Positions 1 to 6,876 of a DNA stretch of 9,464 bases are shown here, in pieces (the first letter of the stretch is position 1; each line of letters begins with the position of its first letter). This stretch comes from Candidatus Zixiibacteriota bacterium (GTDB lineage Bacteria; Zixibacteria; MSB-5A5; GN15; FEB-12). The notes under the pieces are model-generated. The model was not told the DNA's origin, ran no database searches, and saw only the letters and a list, made by a program, of their open reading frames with translations. Both the position numbers and the translations under genes were made by a program. The stretch lies in assembly GCA_003641405.1 (NCBI GenBank), contig QNAF01000083.1, positions 1 to 9,464 of the forward strand. The letters are read 5' to 3'.

Positions 1-544
1 ATTTGAGTGTGTCAAACACACCGTTGCCCAAAGTGGCAGACGCCTCAAAAAACGGTCTTCCCTTTTGGTTTAACCTGGCATTCAACTCGCCGACAGATAA
101 CACTCCCGGAAGATCCCGCTTGTTGTACTGGATAATCATCGGTAACTCTTCTGGATCATAACCATACTCAACGAGATTCTCTTCCAGGTTGGCCAATGAC
201 TCGATGTTCTCGTCCATTTTGTCGGCCTGGCTGTCAGCAACAAACACAACTCCATCGACACCGCGCAGTACCAACTTACGGGTGGCATTGTAGTATACCT
301 GGCCAGGGACCGTGTAGAGTTGGAACTTGGCCTGGAAATCGTTAATCGTGCCGATGTTGATCGGCAGAAAATCAAAGTATAGCGTTCGGTCTGCTTCTGT
401 GGCCAGCGAGATCAGTTTCCCACGTGTGTCTTGTGGAACTTTTTCATGGATATACTGCAGCTTTGTTGTCTTGCTGTAAAGTCCCGTACCGTAGTAATCG
501 ATCTTGCAGCAAACCTCACGTGCAGAGTAGTTTATCGAAACCAT
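1..544 (-). CDS. mglA: MglA-like Ras-family small GTPase (C-terminus cut by window edge)
   Basis: A cytosolic polarity/motility switch GTPase of the MglA family; 181 codons are visible and the C-terminus lies outside the window. Family hallmarks are clear: the N-terminal SINYSARE block, a P-loop region at residues 19-27 (GTGLYSKTT), the switch I region with the ATEADRT block and Arg53, the G3 motif TVPGQ (78-82), the long VDGVVFVADSQ strand (about 96-106), the G4 motif NKRD (141-144) and a G5-like EASA (167-170). Residue numbering matches Myxococcus MglA, so Arg53 and Gln82, needed for GTP hydrolysis there, are both kept. The oddity is the P-loop: families read GPGLCGKTT, but here Gly24 is Ser, Cys23 is Tyr and Asn28 is Lys. 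The gene is last in the visible cassette, 30 bases after a roadblock gene, which fits an MglA/MglB-type pair. The ATG start gives the canonical N-terminus; its Shine-Dalgarno is weak (GGATGG upstream). Confidence 0.93.
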   Translation of the reverse strand, partial: MVSINYSAREVCCKIDYYGTGLYSKTTKLQYIHEKVPQDTRGKLISLATEADRTLYFDFLPINIGTINDFQAKFQLYTVPGQVYYNATRKLVLRGVDGVVFVADSQADKMDENIESLANLEENLVEYGYDPEELPMIIQYNKRDLPGVLSVGELNARLNQKGRPFFEASATLGNGVFDTLK

Positions 545-574
545 TTTCGTCTATCCATCCAAACGTTGTTCCTG

Positions 575-916
575 TTAATCCTCAATCTTCAGCCTGGTGA
601 GAGTATTCTTTATCTCCAGGCGAATGAGTCCAATGTTGACTGATTTCTCCGCTGTTACCACAAGTATGCCCAACTCGGCACTGGTGAAGAACAGTTTGGA
701 GTCCGCGGCTTCAATAGTGACCTGCGCCCACGGGTCGGTCTCAAGCCGGTCGAGAGACTTCTGTATATTCGACGTTATCGATGCTGCAAGAGCACCGACG
801 GTCTCACTTTCAAAGTCAGTATTCAAGTCCGCGGCAATGACTATGCCATCATCGCCGACCACCATAGAACCCGTAATTCCGGGCGTCCTGTTAAGATCAC
901 TCAGTGCTTCATACAT
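575..916 (-). CDS. Stand-alone roadblock/LC7 domain protein (MglB-like)
   Basis: A 113-residue protein that is essentially one roadblock/LC7 domain, the fold of MglB, which dimerises and acts as GAP/regulator of MglA-type GTPases. The sequence shows an N-terminal helix, a first strand pair reading ITGSMVVGDDGIVIAADL (about 14-31), a central amphipathic helix (about 40-60), strands around VTIEAADSKLFFTSAELGILVVTA (66-89), and a final helix starting IGLIRLEIKN (95-104). It is shorter than Myxococcus MglB, which has an additional C-terminal tail. Its ATG sits in an 8-base overlap with the stop of the membrane-anchored roadblock gene upstream and has a strong Shine-Dalgarno, GGGGAG at 929-924, seven bases away, which fixes the start. 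The MglA-like GTPase gene follows after 30 bases. Cognate regulation of that GTPase is inferred from context. Confidence 0.88.
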   Translation of the reverse strand: MYEALSDLNRTPGITGSMVVGDDGIVIAADLNTDFESETVGALAASITSNIQKSLDRLETDPWAQVTIEAADSKLFFTSAELGILVVTAEKSVNIGLIRLEIKNTLTRLKIED

Positions 917-1886
917 GTATTGTCTCCCCGCTCGGGTTCACTTCTTTACTATACCGTTCAGAAACATATTTCCTGACCATCTCAAGTGCTTGATTTATTC
1001 GGATATTAAGCATCTCGTCAGCATCACGATCCGAAACGACAATCATGTAGCCGTACGTATCGCGAGCAATATTCAGTTTCCTGTCGTCCAGAAGCATATC
1101 CAACCTGCTCGGGACACCTAAGCTCCTGCGATCAAGAACCTCCGAAGATTTCTCAAAGAAGAGTAACGCCAGGGGTGCCCACTCCTCGGAGTCTATATCA
1201 CCACGCTTGAAACTGGACAGCAGTAAACCTTCGTGGTCCACTATTGCAGCCAAATGAACGCTTGCATGTTCGCCAATGTACCGCACCGCTCTTCCAAAAG
1301 CATCCTGCCTGACAACTGATTCCAAGCCGGGTGTAAAACTGGCTGATGGTGCCTGGTCCGTTTGAGAACTTACCGACATTGGCACGTCAGTAGAAACGGG
1401 GTTTACACTTTCAGCAGTCGGCGAAGATGTGCTTACCCTGACGTTCTCCTCCATACTGGTAACAACCATCATTGGCCGTTTGCGTCCAGGATCATCCTGA
1501 TAGAATTGAGACAACAGCGGTTTCAGCGCGAAAGGGGCAATCGCTATCTGAAGGAGGATTGTCGGAAGATAGCTAAACATCCCCAAAGACAATGATATCC
1601 CCAGATTCATGGAATAGAGAACGGTTGTCAGAAGCCCAAATACCCCACCAAGAATCAGTCGATAGACCAGACACACGCTGCACGCCTGTACCAGTTTGAT
1701 AAGATTACCAGGTCGGTTTAGAAAAGAGATCACGAATCCGTAGAAAACGAACTCGTATAGCAAATTGACGATCCCCCCGTCAGCCAGGTCCATGCCTAAC
1801 CGCGACGGGAACAGGACCAGAGGCAGGACAAGGACTGCCAATGAGTAGAGTAATATCTGTTGGTAGATTTTTGCATTCAAGTACAT
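909..1886 (-). CDS. Membrane-anchored protein with C-terminal roadblock-like domain
   Basis: A 325-residue protein. The first 128 residues hold about four hydrophobic segments (near 10-28, 39-57, 64-90 and 96-124). A linker of about 60 residues rich in Ser, Thr, Pro and Val follows (130-188). A C-terminal domain (about 193-310) has roadblock/LC7 character: a helix, then VHLAAIVDHEGLLLSSF, a central helix (WAPLALLFFEKSSEVL), a strand region ending YGYMIVVSDRD, and a final helix. I infer that it holds a roadblock module at the cytoplasmic membrane face, where it could recruit or regulate an MglA-type GTPase. I chose the ATG at 1886, two bases after the upstream stop, because AGGG lies five bases before it; a GTG at 1892, overlapping the upstream TGA as GTGA, would add two residues but has no spaced Shine-Dalgarno. 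Its stop overlaps the next roadblock gene by 8 bases. The roadblock call is by pattern and is divergent; the membrane part resembles nothing I can name. Confidence 0.8.
   Translation of the reverse strand: MYLNAKIYQQILLYSLAVLVLPLVLFPSRLGMDLADGGIVNLLYEFVFYGFVISFLNRPGNLIKLVQACSVCLVYRLILGGVFGLLTTVLYSMNLGISLSLGMFSYLPTILLQIAIAPFALKPLLSQFYQDDPGRKRPMMVVTSMEENVRVSTSSPTAESVNPVSTDVPMSVSSQTDQAPSASFTPGLESVVRQDAFGRAVRYIGEHASVHLAAIVDHEGLLLSSFKRGDIDSEEWAPLALLFFEKSSEVLDRRSLGVPSRLDMLLDDRKLNIARDTYGYMIVVSDRDADEMLNIRINQALEMVRKYVSERYSKEVNPSGETIHV
924..929 (-). promoter_or_regulatory. Shine-Dalgarno of the stand-alone roadblock gene
   Basis: GGGGAG read on the minus strand, seven bases before the ATG at 916. It lies inside the 3' end of the preceding gene, so ribosomes can initiate afresh there as well as by coupling across the 8-base overlap. 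Confidence 0.6.
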
Positions 1887-1888
1887 GT

Positions 1889-2761
1889 TCACCCTGCCCG
1901 CTTGGGTTGGTATTTATTGAGAAGGGCGCTGATATTCAGGCGCACAGTACCAAGATTGGTTCTGCCGTCGCCAACAACAAGGAGTGTTCCATCAGTAACC
2001 TGCACAATATAGAGTACTGTCGAACCGGTCTCCACGAGAACGGAATCGACCTTGCCGAAAGATGAGTTTACCAGATCGCTGTTGATCCGCTTTACTACTT
2101 CCTCCATGGCTTCGGCGCAGACGCTTGAGTTCATTTGAGACGACCACTCAGATTCGACAACAGTACCGTCGGCATCAATGAACAACCCACCCTGGATGCC
2201 GTTGATAGCGGCAATCTGATGGAGTAGCTCAACGGGTTTGCAAACAGAAGAATCCTCAAGACGCTGGTCAGGTCGATCGGATTCTGTCTCAAGTGGCACG
2301 TTGGAGGCATTTTCGTGGGCAGCCTGCTCGCTGACCGTTTCCTGTTTCATCCGCTCCGCAATGTCCAATAAGTCACAGACTTGCCTATTGTATGTATCAG
2401 CGTTGTATAGCGATCTTAGAAGCTTGATTGCCTTGTCACACTCTTTCTTGTACAGAAGCACCTCCGCCAAAAGCAAGTCGGTAGCCCGGCTGGGACCTTC
2501 GAGTTCAATTGACTTCTTCACCTCTGTCTCAGCCCAATCGTACATTCCTCGGTCCACACTGACCCTGGCCATGACAATATGCGCTGGGCCATATGATGGG
2601 TGTATCCTGAGTCCCTTTTGGCATACCGTAAAGGCTTCTTCCAGCTCCCCATTCTTGCGGTAAGCCTCCGCCAAAGCCGCAAATATCTGCGACGTAGGAT
2701 CCGAATCAAGGATCTTGCGACATTTAACAATGCGATCTTTTGAATCAATTGTGACGGTCAT
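1889..2761 (-). CDS. TPR-repeat protein with C-terminal roadblock/LC7 domain
   Basis: A 290-residue soluble protein. Residues about 20-135 form helical pairs typical of tetratricopeptide repeats: PTSQIFAALAEAYRKNGELEEAF with PSYGPAHIVMARVSVDRGMYDWAE and a third, ATDLLLAEVLLYKKECDKAI, with Pro ending helices at the usual spacing. An acidic, low-complexity linker (about 140-172) leads to a roadblock domain (about 175-285) with strands around GIQGGLFIDADGTVVES and STVLYIVQVTDGTLLVVGD and a closing helix TVRLNISALLNKY. TPRs are protein-protein docking modules, so this is probably an adaptor that brings a roadblock regulator to a partner. I start it at the ATG at 2761; an adjacent TTG one codon upstream is also open. 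The stop lies two bases before the ATG of the next gene. A 109-base gap precedes the gene and holds a likely internal promoter. Confidence 0.88.
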   Translation of the reverse strand: MTVTIDSKDRIVKCRKILDSDPTSQIFAALAEAYRKNGELEEAFTVCQKGLRIHPSYGPAHIVMARVSVDRGMYDWAETEVKKSIELEGPSRATDLLLAEVLLYKKECDKAIKLLRSLYNADTYNRQVCDLLDIAERMKQETVSEQAAHENASNVPLETESDRPDQRLEDSSVCKPVELLHQIAAINGIQGGLFIDADGTVVESEWSSQMNSSVCAEAMEEVVKRINSDLVNSSFGKVDSVLVETGSTVLYIVQVTDGTLLVVGDGRTNLGTVRLNISALLNKYQPKRAG

Positions 2762-2828
2762 CAAAGCATTCTCTGTAAGAGGTGCTGTTTCAATCGGTTA
2801 AGTGCGACACATTCTTTGAACCATTTTA

Positions 2829-2857
2829 AGGATATATCCCACATGCGATTATGTCAA
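2829..2857 (-). promoter_or_regulatory. Candidate internal sigma-70 promoter before the TPR-roadblock gene
   Basis: On the minus strand a perfect TTGACA -35 box (2857-2852) is followed after 17 bases by TATCCT (2834-2829). A second reading is TATATC (2836-2831) with a 15-base spacer. It sits in the only sizeable gap inside the signalling cassette and would give a leader of roughly 60 bases before the ATG at 2761. The -35 is excellent and the -10 mediocre (4 of 6), so this is a prediction. It would let the three roadblock genes and the GTPase be expressed apart from the DUF4388 gene. Confidence 0.45.
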
Positions 2858-2870
2858 CTCAAATCATTTA

Positions 2871-3233
2871 CTAACTCAACACACGCTTTGTCTCAATGAC
2901 TCCATAAAGAAGCGCTACTACCCACAGTAACGATAGCCCGGGAGTTACCCATACCGGCAAACTCACAACTTCAAGAGTCTGAAACAACGATGACATTTGA
3001 CTCAATCCCAGGATAGCAAAACCACCCATAAACAACTGCCAACTGCGACTAAGTGATCCTCCCTTGACCGCGGTGAACACTCTGAAACAGATAGCAACAG
3101 CAGCGAAGGCCAACACCAACACCATGAGATTAAGCATTGTCGGTGGACTTGTTATCAGAGCAAGGTCAGCGGCTTCACTTCTCGAAGGCCAACCAACCAT
3201 TAACGCAACCACCAGGAGCAGGTTCTTTCTCAT
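2871..3233 (-). CDS. Small membrane protein of unknown function
   Basis: A 120-residue protein I do not recognise as a named family. Residues 1-21 look like a Sec signal peptide (MRK, a hydrophobic core, then SRSEA before AD) or an N-terminal anchor. Three hydrophobic segments follow at about 33-52, 67-85 and 95-114. Between the first two is a short basic loop (KGGSLSRSW), and the chain ends YGVIETKRVLS. Compact three-helix modules of this pattern are often seen as stand-alone small membrane proteins or as N-terminal membrane parts of sensor kinases; that resemblance is loose. The ATG lies three bases after the stop of the DUF4388 gene, so the two are almost certainly co-transcribed. The context suggests a membrane component of the same GTPase signalling cassette, by inference only. 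Confidence 0.72.
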   Translation of the reverse strand: MRKNLLLVVALMVGWPSRSEAADLALITSPPTMLNLMVLVLAFAAVAICFRVFTAVKGGSLSRSWQLFMGGFAILGLSQMSSLFQTLEVVSLPVWVTPGLSLLWVVALLYGVIETKRVLS

Positions 3234-3236
3234 AAT

Positions 3237-4442
3237 TTATCCCCTTACCATCTTGACTACTCCGTCGGCGTTCTTGATTGTGCCATAGAAGTTGTCTTCC
3301 AGTCGATATCTCTTGACTAATTCGCGACGATTTGCGAGTGGCTCAGCAATCTCTCGTTTCACACCGGTTACTACGTCCCTAAAGGCGCCGCTTCCGAGAA
3401 GCTGATAAACGTATACTAGCTGTTCGGACAGCATTCTCTCAAGTCCTGCCATCAGACTATGATAGCGAATTGGTGCCGGGGTCGATCGTACTTCTGCAAG
3501 GAACTTCTCGAACGTAGGAGTTCCTGAGGATCCCTCATCCATACCCGGGAAGAATTTAAGCAGACCATTACGATACTGACTGACGAACACAGGGAACGCC
3601 GTGTTGTTCTCGCCGAGGAACCTTTGCACACGCGACCTTATCTGTTGGAAACAGTTACTGTACAACCTGAATATCATCGCCAGGACAATCTCCTCCTCGT
3701 CTTCTGTTTCAACTTCGGTGTCTGTCTCCTTCTTACCTGAGACCTCTACAAGGTTGTTTACGACGAGACGGTATAACGCCCGGCATGTCACGAATTCACC
3801 CATGGGTGAAACCTGGATCAATTCGGGCAGCGTCCTTTCGCCATTGATGATCGACAGTAACCGGAACTCATCGACGGAGATAGAAAACTCATCCCTGTTC
3901 ACTTTGGGAGAACTTGCGATCTCCAACAAGACATCGTCAGGCGGCAGAACCTTCTGGATTTCCATCCACTCGTCAATGCGACGAGTACCCTCCATGATAA
4001 CGTTCATTGTACTGAGTTCGATAAAGAACGGGGCGTTCTTGGGCGAAGAACCTTCGTCGAAACTAAAATCCCCCTCTTGCCAGGAGAACAGATTGTAGAC
4101 GATTTCTTCGATTTGCAGTTTCAGACATTCGCCGATTTCCGATTTGTCGAACAGCCCCATGTCAACAAACGTCGTACCAAGCTGACGACCGGTCTGCTTG
4201 TGAAGTTGAATGGCACGCTCCAGATCGGCTTTGGAGATTTTTCCTCGCTTCAGAAGAAGATTCCCCAGAAGATCCTCGGTGGCATTCAAGGATGAGGCAT
4301 AGATGATGTTACCATCCTTGAAAGCTACTTCCTTGTGACGGCTCGATGTCTTGCACTCGAGCATGCCGGTTTTCTTACCGGTGGCCAGTAGCTGCAAGAT
4401 ATCGGGAAAGGCAACTGTCTTGAGATTCCCGGATAAGCTCAT
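3237..4442 (-). CDS. DUF4388 (PATAN) domain signalling protein
   Basis: A 401-residue soluble protein, the first gene of the visible signalling cassette. Residues 1-130 match the DUF4388/PATAN pattern: MSLSGNLKTVAFPDILQLLA, GKKTGMLE (22-29), a strand pair ending FKDGNIIYASS (41-51), LLGNLLLKRGKISKADLERA (58-77), GRQLGTTFVDMGL and the closing VYNLFSWQEGDFSF. Residues about 145-235 form a helical, winged-helix-like part (EFRLLSIINGERTLPELIQ, then FVTCRALYRLVVNNLVEV) usual in longer members. A strongly acidic hinge (240-251) separates it from a helical C-terminal domain (255-400) that I do not recognise. PATAN proteins are named after cyanobacterial PatA and occur with response regulators, TPR proteins and MglA-type GTPases, as here; a protein-interaction role is the usual inference. 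The ATG start gives the canonical MSLSGNL N-terminus; AAGGG lies about ten bases upstream. Confidence 0.9.
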   Translation of the reverse strand: MSLSGNLKTVAFPDILQLLATGKKTGMLECKTSSRHKEVAFKDGNIIYASSLNATEDLLGNLLLKRGKISKADLERAIQLHKQTGRQLGTTFVDMGLFDKSEIGECLKLQIEEIVYNLFSWQEGDFSFDEGSSPKNAPFFIELSTMNVIMEGTRRIDEWMEIQKVLPPDDVLLEIASSPKVNRDEFSISVDEFRLLSIINGERTLPELIQVSPMGEFVTCRALYRLVVNNLVEVSGKKETDTEVETEDEEEIVLAMIFRLYSNCFQQIRSRVQRFLGENNTAFPVFVSQYRNGLLKFFPGMDEGSSGTPTFEKFLAEVRSTPAPIRYHSLMAGLERMLSEQLVYVYQLLGSGAFRDVVTGVKREIAEPLANRRELVKRYRLEDNFYGTIKNADGVVKMVRG

Positions 4443-4565
4443 TTCTATAGTACCCTTAGTACTTCAGGATCACTCCCCAATAGGAAGCTCCACATGTTTA
4501 ACTGGCTATTCCTTCTATGTATCGGGTCAGTGAAGGCTTTTCTTTAAGCCAATTGCTGTCAGAGG
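4443..4565. other. Gap between comEC and the DUF4388 gene
   Basis: A 123-base non-coding gap separating murJ-comEC from the signalling cassette. On the minus strand it holds a weak GGCTT/AAGCC hairpin (4535-4550) without a clear T-run. Near the DUF4388 start, AGTAC and GTACT (4449-4453 and 4459-4463) form a five-pair stem around a five-base loop that includes part of the Shine-Dalgarno. I could not find a convincing -35/-10 pair, so whether the cassette has its own promoter here is unresolved. Confidence 0.5.
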
Positions 4566-6875
4566 CTATATTGAATTATCTTGAGTGGAAATGTTGATTT
4601 GAAAGCGGCAACTGCCGGAGTGAGACAGGTCGTAAATGTAGTGCGGAAGGGCCATATCGGGGTCGAGACCGGGGTCCGCGTAGTCAGACGGAGAGCGCTG
4701 TTCGATTTTTGAACAGATAATCTTCCCACAGCCATTCTCATGAAGCGCAATCCAATCCGCAGCAGCGGGTTGCCAGTTGGATCCAATAAGCAGCATCGTT
4801 TGTCCGTCAAATGAAGATCTCTGAAAAAGGCCACTGTGAACCTGGTTCGTCAGTATGAGGCGAGTGGAGCCAAATCGCAATTCGAATTCCGAAACCGACG
4901 GAAAGAACCCATACGGAGCCTCCACGTCAAAACGGTCATGACAATATATGATCTCTCCTTGCACCTGAATACTGTCAGTAGCGATGATCACATCCTCTAC
5001 ACTCCCCCTCAGGTTTGCACTGAAATAGACCTGATCAGCTTCGAAATCTCGAGCCAGGCGAAGAACATCATCAATTGCGTCGTAGTGAGCAGAGAGGATA
5101 AACAACCTGCCGATTCTATCGTAGCCGCGTCTCCGCAGGTCTGGCGCCAGAATTCGCTCGTCAATCGGGTAGGATTTCCTGGCAAGTCCGGTGATGACCA
5201 GGTCGCAAACCTGGTTACCAGGATTACCTACTGTGGTGGCGATCCCACCGGGGACTGACTGCACTTCGATATCCAGCATGTCGGACCGATCGACAGTTAC
5301 AGCAGCACGCACCAGCCCTGCGTTGAGAAATACCAAACAACACGCAAGAAACAACCTCCGCGCACGTTTTGATGTGAGAGACCACACTGCCAATCCAATC
5401 ATCAGGTAAAACGCAAATGCCATAACGGCACCGGCGGAACCCTGCAACATGGCACCCGTCTGCAACACAGGGACATTGTCGGCCCCAAAGACGTTCAGCA
5501 CCCTGAGTATCAGATCAAGCCAGCAATTGACAAACGAACCGGCAAACAGCCCCAGCATCGGCCAAATCAAATCGGCGACAAGCATGACCAGTATACCCAC
5601 AACTGCCAGCGAAACCATCGGCACAATCACCAGGTTGGCCGGCACCGACATGACGGGAATTCGACCGAAGTAGTACGCCACGATCGGCATGGAACATACT
5701 TGCGCAATAGCTGCGATCAGGAGAGGAAACACAAGGTAACGATACCACCAGCGATTCTGACGCGCCCGAAAAAGGGATATCAGTTTGGGTACCAGGAATA
5801 TCAGTCCCCAGGCAGTGCCAAAGGATAACTGAAAACCAACGTCGTACAGTTGAGCCGGGTCTGCCAACAGCACGATCAGAGCCGTCAGTGCAATGATGTT
5901 GTTCAGATCAACTGTTCGCCGGAGCAGTCGAGCTACAATCACTAACGAAGCCATTATCGACGCACGAATAACCGAAGGTTCTCCGTAGGAGAGCCCCGCA
6001 AAAACCAAAATCACTACCAGTAGAACAGCCGAGTGACCTGTCTGAGAAAAACGAGATGGCCTCAGAAGCAACACGAAGAACAGCACTACCAGGGCCACGT
6101 TGGAACCTGACACAGCCAGAAGATGAAGAGTCCCACTATCGCGGAACATGCTGTAAACGACCGAAGGAATCTCACGCGTCTCACCAATCAGGAAGCCGCT
6201 TGCTAACGACGCCGAAGTTGGCGCGAGATTGCGATGCAGGCTTTCGCTGATGGCATCCCTGATATTGTCCACAAAACCGAGGAATCCGACATTGCTGCGA
6301 CGGTCAACTCGAACACCGAGCACGGTTGGCAAATAAACGATTCCCTGAACACCTTTCAGATTCAGATATCTTCCATAGTTAAAACCGCCGGAGGATACCG
6401 TCGTCGGCAGCGGATATATCCTTCCATAGAACTCTACCTTGTCACCCCTCTGCAGTGCGGTAGTAGTATCACTCACTTTCAGAAGGATTGCCCCCTGAAC
6501 ACGACCGGTGATATCTGATTTCAGGGAGTCCACGGAAATCTTGATCTCAGTCCGCTGTGGTTTGAGATCCGGCCAGTCCGAAACCCTTCCAAAAATATGA
6601 TAGACCTCGCGATCGGCGGCAACTCCGGCCATCCCGTTTGGAGGCAGGTCAACGTAACCAAGGCTGAAGTGAAATGCTGAGAGTAAGCAAAGGACCAGGC
6701 CCAATAAGACCGCCGTTGCGGTTTTACGCTTTTGTGAATGCGCCCACAGAGCACCAAAGAGAAAGAGCAGACTCAGGAGTATGCCTAACCACGAAGGTAG
6801 CCTCATCTGATCTGCTGCAACTATGCCGGTAACAACAAAGACCAGGAAAAACAAACTGGGATATCGCCGCAACAT
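4566..6875 (-). CDS. comEC: ComEC/Rec2 family competence DNA-uptake channel, degenerate C-terminal domain
   Basis: A 769-residue integral membrane protein of the ComEC/Rec2 family, which passes single-stranded DNA across the cytoplasmic membrane during natural transformation. Order of parts: N-terminal hydrophobic segments (about 8-75), an OB-like DUF4131 region (about 85-190, with FGRVSDWPD and the GDKVEFYGRI strand), and the multi-helix Competence domain (about 215-500). This last carries the family signatures SGTLHLLAVSGSNVALVV (247-264), GEPSVIRASIM (298-308) and DVGFQLSFGTAWGL (345-358). Residues 533-769 lie where ComEC normally has a metallo-beta-lactamase-like domain. The metal-binding motif expected as SHPHxDH reads SAHYDAIDD (595-603), and the upstream LDVGQGD motif reads LDIEVQS (534-540), so this domain is probably not a metal-dependent nuclease. 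The ATG lies one base after the murJ stop (TGACATG), pointing to coupled translation. Whether the organism is naturally transformable cannot be judged from this window. Confidence 0.93.
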   Translation of the reverse strand: MLRRYPSLFFLVFVVTGIVAADQMRLPSWLGILLSLLFLFGALWAHSQKRKTATAVLLGLVLCLLSAFHFSLGYVDLPPNGMAGVAADREVYHIFGRVSDWPDLKPQRTEIKISVDSLKSDITGRVQGAILLKVSDTTTALQRGDKVEFYGRIYPLPTTVSSGGFNYGRYLNLKGVQGIVYLPTVLGVRVDRRSNVGFLGFVDNIRDAISESLHRNLAPTSASLASGFLIGETREIPSVVYSMFRDSGTLHLLAVSGSNVALVVLFFVLLLRPSRFSQTGHSAVLLVVILVFAGLSYGEPSVIRASIMASLVIVARLLRRTVDLNNIIALTALIVLLADPAQLYDVGFQLSFGTAWGLIFLVPKLISLFRARQNRWWYRYLVFPLLIAAIAQVCSMPIVAYYFGRIPVMSVPANLVIVPMVSLAVVGILVMLVADLIWPMLGLFAGSFVNCWLDLILRVLNVFGADNVPVLQTGAMLQGSAGAVMAFAFYLMIGLAVWSLTSKRARRLFLACCLVFLNAGLVRAAVTVDRSDMLDIEVQSVPGGIATTVGNPGNQVCDLVITGLARKSYPIDERILAPDLRRRGYDRIGRLFILSAHYDAIDDVLRLARDFEADQVYFSANLRGSVEDVIIATDSIQVQGEIIYCHDRFDVEAPYGFFPSVSEFELRFGSTRLILTNQVHSGLFQRSSFDGQTMLLIGSNWQPAAADWIALHENGCGKIICSKIEQRSPSDYADPGLDPDMALPHYIYDLSHSGSCRFQINISTQDNSI

Positions 6876-6876
6876 G

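Noticed and set aside
597..1121. 174-codon plus-strand open frame
   Set aside because: It is antisense to the two roadblock genes, which have clear domain patterns and linked starts and stops. Its translation resembles nothing known.
3601..4098. 165-codon plus-strand open frame
   Set aside because: It lies entirely opposite the DUF4388 gene and is rich in serine from the complement of acidic and basic codons.
4535..4550. Possible intrinsic terminator after comEC
   Set aside because: The stem has only five pairs (GGCTT/AAGCC) and the following bases TTCACTG are not a T-run, so I do not call it.
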